A stretch of DNA of 64,000 bases, taken from Eubacteriales bacterium (GTDB lineage Bacteria; Bacillota; Clostridia; Lachnospirales; Lachnospiraceae). A program made the translations under genes and the position numbers. Positions 34,158-42,961 of this stretch are shown here, piece after piece; the stretch's first letter is position 1; the number at the start of each line of letters is the position of its first letter. The DNA lies in NCBI GenBank assembly GCA_030536755.1, contig JAUNPJ010000003.1, forward strand, positions 25,949 through 89,948. Reading direction: 5' to 3'. The notes beneath the pieces were generated by a model that saw nothing but the letters and a program-made list of their open reading frames with translations, was not told where the DNA came from and searched no databases.

Positions 34158-34775
34158 ATGGAAGAACTGAAAAAAAGTCCGGTCACCTGGACGCTGATCG
34201 CAGTCAATGCACTTGTTTTTCTGGCAGTGGAACTGGCTGGAGGAAGCAATGACATTTCCAATATGGTCCGATGGGGCGCTTCGTATGCACCGCTGATTCG
34301 GGAGCAGGGGCAGTACTATCGTCTGTTCACCTGTATGTTTCTGCATTTCGGACTGGAGCATCTCGGCTACAATATGCTGATTTTGTATTTTGTGGGCGGA
34401 CATCTGGAACGAGCAGTGGGAAAGCTGCGCTTTTTGCTGATTTATGTGATTGGCGGAACAGGAGCAAGTTACTGCTCCTATTATGTCGATGTTTTCCGCC
34501 AGGATGCGGTCGTTTCGGCCGGAGCGTCCGGCGCAGTCTTTGCTGCGCTTGGAGGACTGATCTGGATTTTGATTCTCAACCGCGGTCGTCTGGAAGAGAT
34601 TTCTCTGAAAAAGCTGCTGTTGATGGCGCTGCTTTGTCTGTATTACGGGTTTGCAAGTAACGGAGTGGACAACACAGCGCACATCGGCGGCTTTGTTTTG
34701 GGTTTTTTGCTTGCTGTCTTATTGTGTCATCGCCCGCAGCAGAAAAAGCAGCAGTCAGTGATGGACGGGCAGTGA
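34158..34775 (+). CDS. Rhomboid family intramembrane serine protease
   Basis: This 205-residue membrane protein has about six transmembrane segments and the rhomboid catalytic dyad: S124 in GASGAVFAALGG and H175 in AHIGGFVLG. The HFGLEHLGYNML segment matches the helix-2 HxxxN-type signature. It cuts membrane helices of unknown targets. Its own promoter lies just upstream. It converges with the histidine kinase gene, with which it overlaps by 21 bp at the 3' end. Confidence 0.92.
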   Translation: MEELKKSPVTWTLIAVNALVFLAVELAGGSNDISNMVRWGASYAPLIREQGQYYRLFTCMFLHFGLEHLGYNMLILYFVGGHLERAVGKLRFLLIYVIGGTGASYCSYYVDVFRQDAVVSAGASGAVFAALGGLIWILILNRGRLEEISLKKLLLMALLCLYYGFASNGVDNTAHIGGFVLGFLLAVLLCHRPQQKKQQSVMDGQ

Positions 34776-35411
34776 GATTTGAAACGAACTGCCCTGTCCT
34801 GGTGTGGAAGTGACGCGGATATTTCCGCCGTGTGCTTCCACGACTTGTTTGGCAATGGGAAGGCCAAGTCCGGTGCCTTCCTTTTTGTGTGTGACAAAGG
34901 GATCAAACAGAGTGGAAAGATATTCTTTCGGAATCCCACATCCATCATCTGTGATTGTCAGAAGAAGCTGTCCCTGTTCTTCCTGTGCGCGGATGGAGAT
35001 TGTTCCCTCTGCCTGGATGGCTTCCGATGCGTTGCGCACAATATTTAAAATTGCTTCACGCAGTTTCACCTTATCTACTTCCATGGAAGGAAGTACGGAA
35101 ACGACTTCATAGTCCAGCGTGATGTTCAGGTAAGTAAGCGTTGGGCGCATGGAATCTGCAACTGATTTCAGATATGTATTCATGTCGATGGTCTCTTGGT
35201 TCAGCCGGAATGCATTGTTGTATTTGGACAGTTCATTCAGCAGATCAATCAGAAATTCCATATTTTCCTGAATATCTTCCCAGTAATCAAACTGTTCTAC
35301 CTGTGGATATTTCGCTGCCATCATCTGCAGAAAGCTGTTGATGAGGGTAACGGGATTTCGTATCTCGTGTGAGATCTTTGAGAGTGTAAATTCAAATTCT
35401 TCTTTCTTCAT
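34755..35411 (-). CDS. Orphan soluble sensor histidine kinase
   Basis: This 218-residue kinase consists only of a HisKA dimerisation/phosphoacceptor domain (H15 in KISHEIRNPVTLI) and an HATPase domain (N box IVRNASEAI, G1 DDGCGIP, G2 TGLGLPIAK). There is no sensor domain or membrane segment and no response regulator next to it, so its partner is elsewhere. This layout resembles cytoplasmic sporulation-type orphan kinases of Firmicutes that feed Spo0A; that link is inference. AGGAGG lies about 11 bases before the ATG, slightly far. Confidence 0.85.
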   Translation of the reverse strand: MKKEEFEFTLSKISHEIRNPVTLINSFLQMMAAKYPQVEQFDYWEDIQENMEFLIDLLNELSKYNNAFRLNQETIDMNTYLKSVADSMRPTLTYLNITLDYEVVSVLPSMEVDKVKLREAILNIVRNASEAIQAEGTISIRAQEEQGQLLLTITDDGCGIPKEYLSTLFDPFVTHKKEGTGLGLPIAKQVVEAHGGNIRVTSTPGQGSSFQISLPVHH

Positions 35412-35486
35412 GTTCGTGAAAACCTCCTCAAACTATTCTATGTATAATAATACGAATGTAAAACCAAATCATAACAGGTGATTTTC

Positions 35487-35629
35487 GTTACTGTTCACAC
35501 GGCACTATCCCGCGAGGTGTTTTGGCATGAATATGCCAAAATCCCGAGACATACAAGCCAAAATTCCATTGCCGAAGGCAATCTGGAATGAATTTTGGCT
35601 AAGTTACTGTGAACGGAGTGAACAGTAAC
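35487..35629. repeat. 143-bp inverted-repeat element with nested hairpins
   Basis: The ends are exact inverted repeats, GTTACTGTTCAC and GTGAACAGTAAC. Inside lie TTTTGGCAT-GAAT-ATGCCAAAA (35520-35541) and a long imperfect hairpin whose arms start AGCCAAAATTCC and end GGAATGAATTTTGGCT (35557-35600). There is no coding capacity. It is built like a MITE or REP-type element and fills most of the 330-bp gap between the kinase and HIT genes; the rest of that gap is A/T-rich with a TATACT box at 35692 for the HIT gene. Confidence 0.75.
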
Positions 35630-35741
35630 TGATTTTCAGAAAAATCCACCGTACATTCCGGAAAAATGTACTGTAACGAAAGAAAATATGCTATACTAGG
35701 GACACTTAAAAGTAATTTTATGCATAGGAGGGTATGGACAA

Positions 35742-36149
35742 ATGAATGATTGTATTTTTTGTAAAATTGCGAATGGAGAGATTCCTGCAGCTACGATTTA
35801 TGAGGATGATGATTTTCGCGTGATTCTTGATCTTGGTCCTGCAAGCAAAGGTCATGCATTGATTTTGCCGAAGACGCATGCGGCAAATATTTATGAACTG
35901 CCGGATGAACTGGCTGCAAAAGCAATGATTCTGGCGAAAAAAATGGCAGCAAAAATGACGGATAAGCTGGAATGCGATGGATTTAACATTGTGCAGAACA
36001 ATGGAGAGGTTGCAGGTCAGACTGTTTTTCATTTCCATATGCATCTGATTCCGAGATATGCAAATGACGGCGTAAAGCTTGGATGGGTGCCAGGTACATT
36101 GACGGATGAAGTAAAGGAAGAAGTGTTGGAAAAGTTACATGAAGAATAG
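35742..36149 (+). CDS. HIT family nucleotide-binding protein
   Basis: This 135-residue histidine-triad protein of the HinT/Hit class hydrolyses adenosine phosphoramidates or dinucleoside polyphosphates. The N-terminal CIFCKIANGEIPA has the zinc-type Cys pair, and the catalytic triad HFHMHLIPR is intact near residues 95-103. AGGAGGG precedes the ATG. It is monocistronic or co-transcribed with the sigma factor gene 24 bp downstream. Confidence 0.93.
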   Translation: MNDCIFCKIANGEIPAATIYEDDDFRVILDLGPASKGHALILPKTHAANIYELPDELAAKAMILAKKMAAKMTDKLECDGFNIVQNNGEVAGQTVFHFHMHLIPRYANDGVKLGWVPGTLTDEVKEEVLEKLHEE

Positions 36150-36173
36150 ACGGTTCTACAGGAGATGCAGAAA

Positions 36174-36689
36174 ATGAATTTGGAAAATTATATGGAAATT
36201 TACCAAAAGTATTTCAGGTTTGCGCGTAAGGTGGCTTACGATGTTGTGAGAAATTATCATCTGGCAGGCGACATTGTGCAGGATGTGTTTGCCGAGATGT
36301 TTGAAAAGAGAGGGAAATTGGATGCAGAGCAAATTAAGTACTGGATTGTGCTGAATGTCAACAGAAGAGCGATCGATCAGCTTCGCAAACCCTATCAAAG
36401 GATGGAAGAGTGGAGGAACGGAGAAATCGTAAGTCCGTTGCTCAGTCCGATTCAGCCGGAAGAAATCGTGTTGAGAAAAGAAGAGGCAGAATTTCAGAAA
36501 ACAGCATTGATATGTCTGAAGGAACACAATGCTGACTGGTATGACATTCTGATGCGAATTGTTATTGGAGATGAAAGTTACCAGGATCTGGCACTGGCCT
36601 ACGGAATGAAGGTAGAAACGCTTCGTGTGCAGGTAAGCCGTGCCAGAAAATGGCTGGATAAAAAAGTTTATGAATTTTATGAGGATTAG
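36174..36689 (+). CDS. ECF-type RNA polymerase sigma factor
   Basis: This 171-residue sigma-70 family protein has region 2 near 10-75 ([16 protein letters not shown]) and region 4 near 115-165 ([25 protein letters not shown] helix-turn-helix). ATG 36174 is preferred because AGGAG lies about nine bases upstream; the ATG at 36165 touches that site. A DUF4367 membrane protein gene (37863) lies about 1.2 kb downstream and may be its anti-sigma partner, with convergent murG in between. Its stop codon overlaps that of murG on the other strand. Confidence 0.85.
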   Translation: MNLENYMEIYQKYFRFARKVAYDVVRNYHLAGDIVQDVFAEMFEKRGKLDAEQIKYWIVLNVNRRAIDQLRKPYQRMEEWRNGEIVSPLLSPIQPEEIVLRKEEAEFQKTALICLKEHNADWYDILMRIVIGDESYQDLALAYGMKVETLRVQVSRARKWLDKKVYEFYED

Positions 36690-37753
36690 TGGCTCACACA
36701 GTCCTCAATCAAATCGGTAATTTTGGTGATGGAATCGATGGAGTTGGACTGCTTCATAACCGTGATAAAGTCGTTCCGCTTCTCATAAAGGGTATGAATG
36801 GTTTCGAGGAGTTTTTCATCGGTGATCTCTTCTTCCTCAAGAACCATGCTGTAGCCCTGTTTTTCGAAAGAACGGGCATTGAGGATCTGATCTCCGCGGC
36901 TTGCTTTGGCGGACAGCGGAATCAGAAGGTTTGGTTTCTGGAGAGCAAGAATCTCACAGATGGCATTGGCTCCCGCGCGTGATACGACGATATCGGCAAG
37001 TGCGAATAAGTCGGCCAGTTCTTTTTTGATGTACTCAAACTGAATATACCCTTCGGTGTTTTGCAGGGATTCATCCAGCTTGCCTTTTCCGCAGAGATGT
37101 ACAACCTGGAAATCTTTCAGCAGTTCTGGAAGAATCTTGCGCATACTGTCATTGACAGCAGCGGCGCCGAGGCTTCCGCCGATGATCATGATCACAGGTT
37201 TGTTGGCAGTAAAGCCGCAGAATTTCAGGGCTTCCAGTCTGTCGCCGGAGAGAAGCTCCTGGCGAATCGGTGTGCCCGTGAGGACTGCTTTTTCTTCCGG
37301 GAGGTGTTTGATCGTTTCCGGGAAATTGCAGCATACTTTTGTGGCAGATGGAATGGCGAGCTTGTTGGCAAGCCCCGGTGTCATGTCAGATTCATGGATG
37401 ATGGCCGGGATTTTGCAGCCTTTGGCAGCAACGACTACAGGGACAGTGACAAAGCCGCCCTTGGAGAAGACAACGTCTGGTTTGAGCTTCTTTAACAGCT
37501 TGCGCGACTGTGCGTAGCCTTTCAGAACCTTGAACGGGTCAGAAAAATTCTTCAGATCGAAGTAGCGGCGCAATTTGCCGGAAGAGATTCCGTAGTAAGG
37601 GATGTTCATCTCTTCGATTAGTTTTTTCTCGATTCCATCCAGAGAACCGATGTAGGAAATTTCATAGCCCAGCTCTTTGAGTCTGGGGATTAATGCGATG
37701 TTGGGTGTAACATGGCCGGCAGTACCGCCGCCAGTAAGTACGATATGTTTCAT
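36686..37753 (-). CDS. murG: UDP-N-acetylglucosamine--N-acetylmuramyl-(pentapeptide) transferase MurG
   Basis: This 355-residue family GT28 glycosyltransferase adds GlcNAc to lipid I to form lipid II at the inner face of the membrane. The N-terminal [11 protein letters not shown] loop, the GGFVTVP motif near 100, the GGSLGA motif near 186 and the donor-site region [10 protein letters not shown] near 262 are intact. ATG 37753 follows GAGGAGG; a longer frame upstream lacks signals. It stands outside a division/cell-wall cluster, between a sigma factor and an anti-sigma-like gene, converging with the former. Confidence 0.92.
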   Translation of the reverse strand: MKHIVLTGGGTAGHVTPNIALIPRLKELGYEISYIGSLDGIEKKLIEEMNIPYYGISSGKLRRYFDLKNFSDPFKVLKGYAQSRKLLKKLKPDVVFSKGGFVTVPVVVAAKGCKIPAIIHESDMTPGLANKLAIPSATKVCCNFPETIKHLPEEKAVLTGTPIRQELLSGDRLEALKFCGFTANKPVIMIIGGSLGAAAVNDSMRKILPELLKDFQVVHLCGKGKLDESLQNTEGYIQFEYIKKELADLFALADIVVSRAGANAICEILALQKPNLLIPLSAKASRGDQILNARSFEKQGYSMVLEEEEITDEKLLETIHTLYEKRNDFITVMKQSNSIDSITKITDLIEDCVSH

Positions 37754-37862
37754 GGGGTTCCTCCTCACAGTATATTTCAAATGGTGTGTCTGCCGAAAAG
37801 ACGGACATCTAAGAATACTATGAACCCCTTCGGATAAAATGTCAAGGACAGTTAGGAGCAAC

Positions 37863-38714
37863 ATGAAGAAAAAGGAACGTGTAGAGAAAACGAAAAATGA
37901 ATATGAGGCTGAAAAGCTGGAGCGCAGGGCCATGAGGGGAATGGACCGCTTTCCGCAAGATCAGGAGGATGCAGTGAGGCGCCTGCGTGTGATGATGGAA
38001 CAGTTTGACCGGGAGGGAAAGCTGACCGGGGAGGAGAGGGAGAAAATATTTGGTCTGGGAGGCTACCTTGAGCAGGCGGAACAGGCAGCGACAAGCCCCA
38101 GGGTTGTGCAGGTCGAAGTACCGGCGAAGCGAAGTATCTGGCATCGTGTCGTGAAATGGGCATCGGTGGCAGCTATTTTTTGCGTGAGTATTGTGGTGCT
38201 GACGATGAGCAGTGAGGCGAACCGGGAGTATGTGAAGGATACGGTAAGCTATTACACTGGGGACGATGTGGTGGTGAAATCCGGTGGTGGGAAAGATAAT
38301 GTTATAAGAGGTGTACCTGAAGCTGAGATGCGTGACGATATCAAGGAAACGTTGAATATGGAAGTTCCAGTGTTTCGATATAAACCTAAGCGTATGGAGT
38401 TTGAGGGATATACAATCTATGAGAATGATAAAGTTGCATTAGTTTATTATATGATGAAAGAGAAGACAATAATTTTGACGATATCTGAAGGTGGTAATAC
38501 AAAACATGTGATGAAAACGTATGGGGGAGAGAAAATAGATACTATTTCTGATAAGCATCATGAGTTTTCGATTGATATTTTTGAAAATTCGAATGAAAAT
38601 AGTGAGTTTAAGACTTATTCTGCAAAATGGGATAGGTATAAAAATAGTTATACGTTAGTGGGAATGGAAGAAAAAGAAGAATTTTATAAAATTTTAAAAA
38701 AAATGACGTTTTAA
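37863..38714 (+). CDS. DUF4367-type membrane protein, possible anti-sigma factor
   Basis: This 283-residue protein has a charged cytoplasmic N-terminal domain (1-90, rich in E, R and K), one membrane helix near 103-123 ([17 protein letters not shown]) and an extracellular domain ending [22 protein letters not shown], as in DUF4367 proteins. AGGAG precedes ATG 37863. The second half of the gene (after about 38290) is clearly more A/T-rich than the first, hinting at a mosaic origin. The distance to the sigma gene at 36174 makes regulation of that sigma plausible but unproven. Confidence 0.6.
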   Translation: MKKKERVEKTKNEYEAEKLERRAMRGMDRFPQDQEDAVRRLRVMMEQFDREGKLTGEEREKIFGLGGYLEQAEQAATSPRVVQVEVPAKRSIWHRVVKWASVAAIFCVSIVVLTMSSEANREYVKDTVSYYTGDDVVVKSGGGKDNVIRGVPEAEMRDDIKETLNMEVPVFRYKPKRMEFEGYTIYENDKVALVYYMMKEKTIILTISEGGNTKHVMKTYGGEKIDTISDKHHEFSIDIFENSNENSEFKTYSAKWDRYKNSYTLVGMEEKEEFYKILKKMTF

Positions 38715-38780
38715 GTGTTATGTTTTACGTTTTCGTACGTATTATTAATGTAGAGCGAGTGACAGGTAGAGGAGAGAGTA

Positions 38781-39314
38781 GTGAAAAGAAGAACAGGTGC
38801 CTTTGGAAAGGCGGCAGCGGCGGCGATTGTTTCCCTTGCATTGATTGCGGTGCTGCCGGCACAGACAAAAGCAGCAACTCTTCAGGAGACGGTAACACAG
38901 ACGACCAGGCAGCGTTCCCTGCTGAATGATGTGGATACCGTTTCCGATCAAGTGAGTATACTCCAGAGAAGTGCGCATCTTGCGTATGGAGAAATCTCAC
39001 TGACCAAGCTTTCTCCGACAAGGGCCTCTATTTTTGGGACAACCCAGGCATTTCATACATGTCCAACGGTAGAACTTGATCTCTATGTGGACAAGTATGA
39101 TGCAGATACAGAAGAGTGGGAACAGTGGCGTTACTGGGAATTCTCTGCGGATAATGCTCAGCATTTGGATAAAAGTCTGGAGATCATTGTCCAGAGCGGC
39201 TATTATTATTCTGTTCGTGGCTACCACTCTTGCCTTCATGGCAATGTGATAGAGACGGCAGAAACTGTAACCGATGGTCTGTACATCGGTATCACCGACA
39301 GTCCAGTGAAATAA
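38781..39314 (+). CDS. Secreted DUF6147-like protein
   Basis: This 177-residue protein starts at GTG behind GGAGAGAG and has a clear Sec signal peptide (KRRTGAFGKAAAAAIVSLAL, cut after TKAA, about residue 32). The mature part is soluble, with Trp/Tyr-rich strands and two cysteines (AFHTCP and HSCLHG), and resembles the small secreted DUF6147 family. It follows the DUF4367 gene by 66 bp. The function is unknown. Confidence 0.65.
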   Translation: MKRRTGAFGKAAAAAIVSLALIAVLPAQTKAATLQETVTQTTRQRSLLNDVDTVSDQVSILQRSAHLAYGEISLTKLSPTRASIFGTTQAFHTCPTVELDLYVDKYDADTEEWEQWRYWEFSADNAQHLDKSLEIIVQSGYYYSVRGYHSCLHGNVIETAETVTDGLYIGITDSPVK

Positions 39315-39316
39315 AA

Positions 39317-39347
39317 CTGCGAACTTCCCTGCAAACCTAGTTCGCAG
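39317..39347 (+). terminator. Hairpin after the DUF6147-like gene
   Basis: CTGCGAAC and GTTCGCAG form a perfect 8-bp stem with a 15-base loop directly after the stop codon, followed by CGTTTT. It is a plausible weak terminator. Confidence 0.5.
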
Positions 39348-39445
39348 CGTTTTCCGCCCCGGAATAGTTGAACAGCATCCGGGGAAGAAGACCGCTTGTC
39401 TGTCAAACATTGCTTTCCCTGGCACAAAATAATATAGAAGCAAAT

Positions 39446-39724
39446 CTCCCCTTTACCTTGGGGGAGCGCAAATTACAACTGGGAAGTTACAGCAATGTAC
39501 AACTGAATACCGGGACAACCTATCCATCAGGCAAATGTTTTCTTCTGATCGGCGTAATTTTCGTGACATTACGCAGGATCAGAAATCTGCACCGCTGTCA
39601 GTCCTTCAGGTGACAGCTGCAGAACAAAAAATACGGTCACTTGCCTACCCTTTGCGTGGTGTAACGGGGCGTCCGGACGGAGAGGAGCGGTTCCTGCACA
39701 CATGCCGCTTCTCTTTCTTTTTTT
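39446..39724 (+). ncRNA. Candidate structured non-coding RNA region
   Basis: The 540-bp gap between the secreted protein and the beta-CASP gene holds no convincing gene but a run of hairpins: CTCCCC/GGGGAG (39446-39466); a 15-bp stem TTCTGATC-GGCGTAAT with ATTACGC-AG-GATCAGAA (39543-39584); GCTGTCA/TGACAGC (39594-39617); palindrome GTCCGGAC (39671-39678); and a terminator stem AGAGGAGCGG/CCGCTTCTCT with a T-run (39681-39724). The order suggests an independently terminated RNA or a leader with attenuation. No riboswitch class was recognised. Short open frames here look random. Confidence 0.3.
39681..39724 (+). terminator. Rho-independent terminator before the beta-CASP gene
   Basis: A 10-bp stem (AGAGGAGCGG with CCGCTTCTCT, one G-U) and a run of T residues interrupted once. 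It ends whatever is transcribed across 39350-39680. A separate TATAAT at 39776-39781 then serves the next gene. Confidence 0.75.
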
Positions 39725-39854
39725 AGCAAAATATTTTTCATCCCCAAAACACTGTTAATAACGTCAGAAAATGTGTATAATAAAGTATAAGAAGACTGAT
39801 ATTTCCGGTGTGGAAACGCTTTCTGTGCCGGAATTGCAGAAAGGGGTTTTGGCG

Positions 39855-41471
39855 ATGAAGCTAACGTTTATTGGGGCGACACATGAAGTGACCGGAAGCT
39901 GTTTTCTGATAGAAGCTGCCGGTAAGAAGTTTCTCGTTGACTGTGGAATGGAGCAGGGACCGAATCTTTATGAAAATGTACAACTGCCGGTAAGTCCCGG
40001 CGATCTTGATTTTGTCCTGCTGACGCATGCCCATATTGATCATTCCGGCAACCTGCCGAAGTTATATAAAGACGGATTCCGTGGTGTTGTCTATGCGACA
40101 GAGGCTACCTGTGATCTGTGTGACATCATGCTCCGCGACAGCGCACATATTCAGATGTTTGAGGCGGAGTGGCGCAACCGCAAAGGCCGCCGTGCCGGAA
40201 AAGAGGAGTTTATCCCTGCCTACACAATGGAAGATGCCATGGGGGTCATTCGCAGTTTTGTTGCCTGTGATTACAACAAACAGATTCCGTTATCGGAAGG
40301 AATTACCGTTCGTTTTGTGGATGCAGGTCACCTGCTGGGATCTTCTTCCATTGAAATCCGGCTGACGGAGGATGGTGAGCAGAGAAAGCTGATTTTCTCC
40401 GGAGATATCGGCAACACCGACCAGCCTCTGATTAAAGATCCCACGTATCTGACGGAGGGCGCGGATTATGTGATCATGGAATCTACCTATGGTGATCGAA
40501 CCCATGGCGAACGACCGGAATATGTGACGGCACTGGCAAAAGTGATCCAGCGCACCTTTGACCGGGGCGGCAATCTTGTCATTCCTTCTTTTGCGGTAGG
40601 GAGAACGCAGGAAATGCTGTACTTTATCCGCCAGATCAAGGCGGAGAAGCTGGTTCATGGACATGACAATTTCCAGGTTTATGTGGACAGTCCTCTGGCT
40701 GTAGAGGCGACCTCGATCTTTGGCAGGCACAGACTGGACTGTTACGATGAGGAGGCCATTGATCTGATCAACCGGGGCATCAATCCGATTGGTTTCCCGG
40801 GGCTTAAGACCTCGATTACCAGTGAAGATTCGAAGATGATCAATGAAAATGACGAACCGAAGGTGATCATATCCGCGAGCGGCATGTGCGACGCGGGACG
40901 TATCAAACATCATCTCAAGCACAATCTGTGGCGCAGAGAATGTACGATTCTGTTTGTCGGATATCAGGCAGTGGGTACGCTGGGACGGGCACTGGTTGAG
41001 GGCGCAGCGACGGCAAAACTGTTTGGTGAGGAGATTCAGGTGGCGGCAGAGATCTGCCAGCTTCCCGGCATCAGCGGCCATGCAGACAACGAAGGTCTGA
41101 TGCGGTGGGCGGCTGCCATGCAGGAACACAGACCGAAGCGTGTATTTGTGGTTCATGGAGAAGATCAGGTGACGGAAACGTTTGCAGCGCGGCTTCATGA
41201 GGAATTGGGGTATGAAGCGACTGCACCTTTCAGCGGTGCGGAGTTTGATCTGGCTGAAAATGTCTATGTGAAAGAACCGGCTGGAATCCCGATTCCGAGA
41301 AAGACGATGGGAGTTGCCAAGAGCAGCAAGGCGGCGGCTGTCTTTGATCGTCTGCTGGCGGCAGGTCATCGCCTGATGCAGGTGATCCGTCACAACGAGG
41401 GCGGCACCAACAAAGAACTTGATAAATTTGCCAAAGAGATTAACAGCCTTTGCGATAAATGGGACAGATAG
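39855..41471 (+). CDS. MBL-fold/beta-CASP metallo-hydrolase with RMMBL domain (RNase-like)
   Basis: This 538-residue protein is of the bacterial CPSF73-like/YsgA-type class. Metallo-beta-lactamase motif HAHIDHSG (H58, H60, D62, H63), then the Asp at the GDIGNTD loop, the beta-CASP domain with SFAVGRTQEML, and the RNA-specificity C-terminal motif SGHADNEGL, are all intact, so it should be a zinc-dependent ribonuclease. ATG 39855 follows AAAGGGG; an earlier frame start at 39771 precedes the TATAAT promoter box and is rejected. The last 60 residues form an unassigned charged tail. A strong terminator follows. Confidence 0.88.
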   Translation: MKLTFIGATHEVTGSCFLIEAAGKKFLVDCGMEQGPNLYENVQLPVSPGDLDFVLLTHAHIDHSGNLPKLYKDGFRGVVYATEATCDLCDIMLRDSAHIQMFEAEWRNRKGRRAGKEEFIPAYTMEDAMGVIRSFVACDYNKQIPLSEGITVRFVDAGHLLGSSSIEIRLTEDGEQRKLIFSGDIGNTDQPLIKDPTYLTEGADYVIMESTYGDRTHGERPEYVTALAKVIQRTFDRGGNLVIPSFAVGRTQEMLYFIRQIKAEKLVHGHDNFQVYVDSPLAVEATSIFGRHRLDCYDEEAIDLINRGINPIGFPGLKTSITSEDSKMINENDEPKVIISASGMCDAGRIKHHLKHNLWRRECTILFVGYQAVGTLGRALVEGAATAKLFGEEIQVAAEICQLPGISGHADNEGLMRWAAAMQEHRPKRVFVVHGEDQVTETFAARLHEELGYEATAPFSGAEFDLAENVYVKEPAGIPIPRKTMGVAKSSKAAAVFDRLLAAGHRLMQVIRHNEGGTNKELDKFAKEINSLCDKWDR

Positions 41472-41477
41472 AATAGA

Positions 41478-41534
41478 AGTCCGGGATTTTCTGTGGGAGT
41501 GAAAACTCTCAGATGAAAATCCCGGACTTTTTTT
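41478..41534 (+). terminator. Bidirectional terminator between convergent genes
   Basis: AGTCCGGGATTTTC pairs perfectly with GAAAATCCCGGACT and is followed by TTTTTT; the loop is 23 bases. It lies between the beta-CASP gene and the opposing TSCPD gene. Confidence 0.88.
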
Positions 41535-41541
41535 GAACGGT

Positions 41542-41781
41542 TTACTGTGCGGCTTTCAGTGCTTTTGCAAGCTGATCCGGACAGGAGGTTCCTCTGCCGC
41601 CGCAGTTGATGCCTTCCAGTCTGGAGATGACCTCATCGACCTTCATGCCCTCCACCAGAGCTGCCACACCCTGTGTATTTCCGGAACATCCGCCGATAAA
41701 CTTCACGTTATGGACAACGCCGTCCTGCACTTCATATTCAATCGCCTGTGAACAGACGCCTCTTGTACGATATACGTTCAT
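41542..41781 (-). CDS. TSCPD-domain protein (TIGR03905 type)
   Basis: This 79-residue protein has the TSCPD motif near its C-terminus (GRGTSCPDQLAKAL) and three further cysteines (GVCSQ, GGCSGN, INCGG). The TSCPD module also occurs at the C-terminus of ribonucleotide reductases; stand-alone copies are common in clostridia and of unknown function. AAGGAGG lies seven to nine bases before the ATG. It is divergent from the RpiR regulator, and the two share a 139-bp upstream region. Confidence 0.88.
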   Translation of the reverse strand: MNVYRTRGVCSQAIEYEVQDGVVHNVKFIGGCSGNTQGVAALVEGMKVDEVISRLEGINCGGRGTSCPDQLAKALKAAQ

Positions 41782-41865
41782 TTGCAGTTCCTCCTTCTTT
41801 TGAAAACTGCATCTATTATAGCAGAATTCACAAAAAGATAATAGTAGATTTTTACAGAAAAAATA

Positions 41866-41894
41866 TTGAAAATAATTTTCATACATGATATGTT
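41866..41894 (+). promoter_or_regulatory. Promoter and palindromic operator of the RpiR gene
   Basis: TTGAAA (41866-41871) and TATGTT (41889-41894) are 17 bp apart. The perfect palindrome TGAAAATAATTTTCA (41867-41881) covers the -35 box. The same 15 bp occurs at the same position relative to the -35 box of the operon downstream (42994-43008), so it is probably the RpiR operator and the gene is self-regulated. Confidence 0.7.
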
Positions 41895-41920
41895 TAAAGA
41901 AAAATGAGAGGAGATTACAA

Positions 41921-42769
41921 ATGTTTAGCGGAAGCTGCAAAGAAACGATAAAAGGGAGAATGCACCTTTTGACGAACACAGAAGGAAAGATTGCAAACTA
42001 TGTTTTGGAACATTATGATGAAGTGCTGAATTATAATATATCTGAATTGGCAGAAAATGCAGGGGTCAGCGATGCTTCCGTTGTTCGTTTTTGTAAAAAT
42101 CTGGGATATAAGGGGTACCAGGATTTTAAAGTCAACGCGGCAAGAGATGTCTTGCCAAGGGACAAACATTTTAATCCGAGTCTGGAGCAGGGGGATGACA
42201 CGGAGACAATTTGTAAAAAAATTTTCACATCAGAGATAAACGTATTAAATCGCACGATGGCAAGTATGGATATCGCATCCATTGAGGGTGCTGCGGAACA
42301 GATCTGGAAGGCCAGCCGCGTCGTGATTTTTGGGAGCGGAGGAAGCTTGAATGTAGCGAAGGATGCGCAGCACAAATTTATGAAAATCGGAGTGCGTGCA
42401 TTTGTGTATGACGATATGGATTTGCAGCTTATGGTGTCTTCTCTGATGAAACCGGATGAAGTTGCATTTGGAATCTCACATTCAGGAAGCAACTACAGTT
42501 TGATCAACTGCATGAAGAATGCGAAGGAAAACGGAGCATCTACTATTGGGCTGGTAGCGCAGGGAAAATCCCCGCTGTCTAAGATGGTGGACGTTCCTTT
42601 GTATTGTGCTTCTGAGGCAACGATGTTCCGGTCGGAATCTGTGAGCACAAGAATTGCACAGCTTGCAATGATTGATTCGATTGTTGCTGTTGTTGCATTT
42701 AAAGATTATGAAGAGTCCTATAATGCCATACAAAGAACGAGAAAAGCGACGATTGGAAATAAATTATAG
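41921..42769 (+). CDS. MurR/RpiR family transcriptional regulator
   Basis: This 282-residue protein has an N-terminal helix-turn-helix of the RpiR type (YNISELAENAGVSDASVVRF, about 42-61) and a C-terminal SIS sugar-phosphate-binding domain (VVIFGSGGSLNVAKDAQHKF near 132, FGISHSGSNYSLINCM near 180). RpiR regulators sense phosphosugars. AGAGGAG precedes the ATG. It lies just upstream of the dehydrogenase/aldolase/kinase/TRAP operon, whose promoter carries the same palindrome as its own, so it is the likely local regulator, with a phosphorylated intermediate of that pathway as inducer. Confidence 0.92.
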   Translation: MFSGSCKETIKGRMHLLTNTEGKIANYVLEHYDEVLNYNISELAENAGVSDASVVRFCKNLGYKGYQDFKVNAARDVLPRDKHFNPSLEQGDDTETICKKIFTSEINVLNRTMASMDIASIEGAAEQIWKASRVVIFGSGGSLNVAKDAQHKFMKIGVRAFVYDDMDLQLMVSSLMKPDEVAFGISHSGSNYSLINCMKNAKENGASTIGLVAQGKSPLSKMVDVPLYCASEATMFRSESVSTRIAQLAMIDSIVAVVAFKDYEESYNAIQRTRKATIGNKL

Positions 42770-42776
42770 GGAAATC

Positions 42777-42813
42777 CGGCTTTACAGTGTGTAGGCTGTA
42801 AAGCCGTTTTTTT
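42777..42813 (+). terminator. Terminator of the RpiR gene
   Basis: CGGCTTTACAG pairs perfectly with CTGTAAAGCCG around TGTGTAGG and is followed by seven T residues, so the regulator and the operon behind it are separate transcripts. Confidence 0.9.
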
Positions 42814-42961
42814 GCGTTAAATATGAAAAAAAATTACAAAAATTTGAAAAAGTTTATGAAAATGAAAAAACTGTAATTCTGAAAAATAATTTCTTAAAAA
42901 CTGGAAAAAAGTTGAAAAAATATGAAAAATCGTCGATTTAGCTAAAAAACAGAGGTATTTT

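Noticed and set aside
32969-34261. 430-codon frame opposite the FHA gene
   Set aside because: It spans two genes on the other strand, crosses the rhomboid promoter and is rich in His/Phe/Arg as antisense frames typically are.
36686-37933. 415-codon version of MurG starting at 37933
   Set aside because: The extra 60 residues overlap the promoter region of the divergent gene and carry no signal; ATG 37753 has GAGGAGG and starts at the conserved [10 protein letters not shown].
40290-41393. 367-codon frame opposite the beta-CASP gene
   Set aside because: The plus-strand gene has all metal-binding motifs; the antisense product has none.
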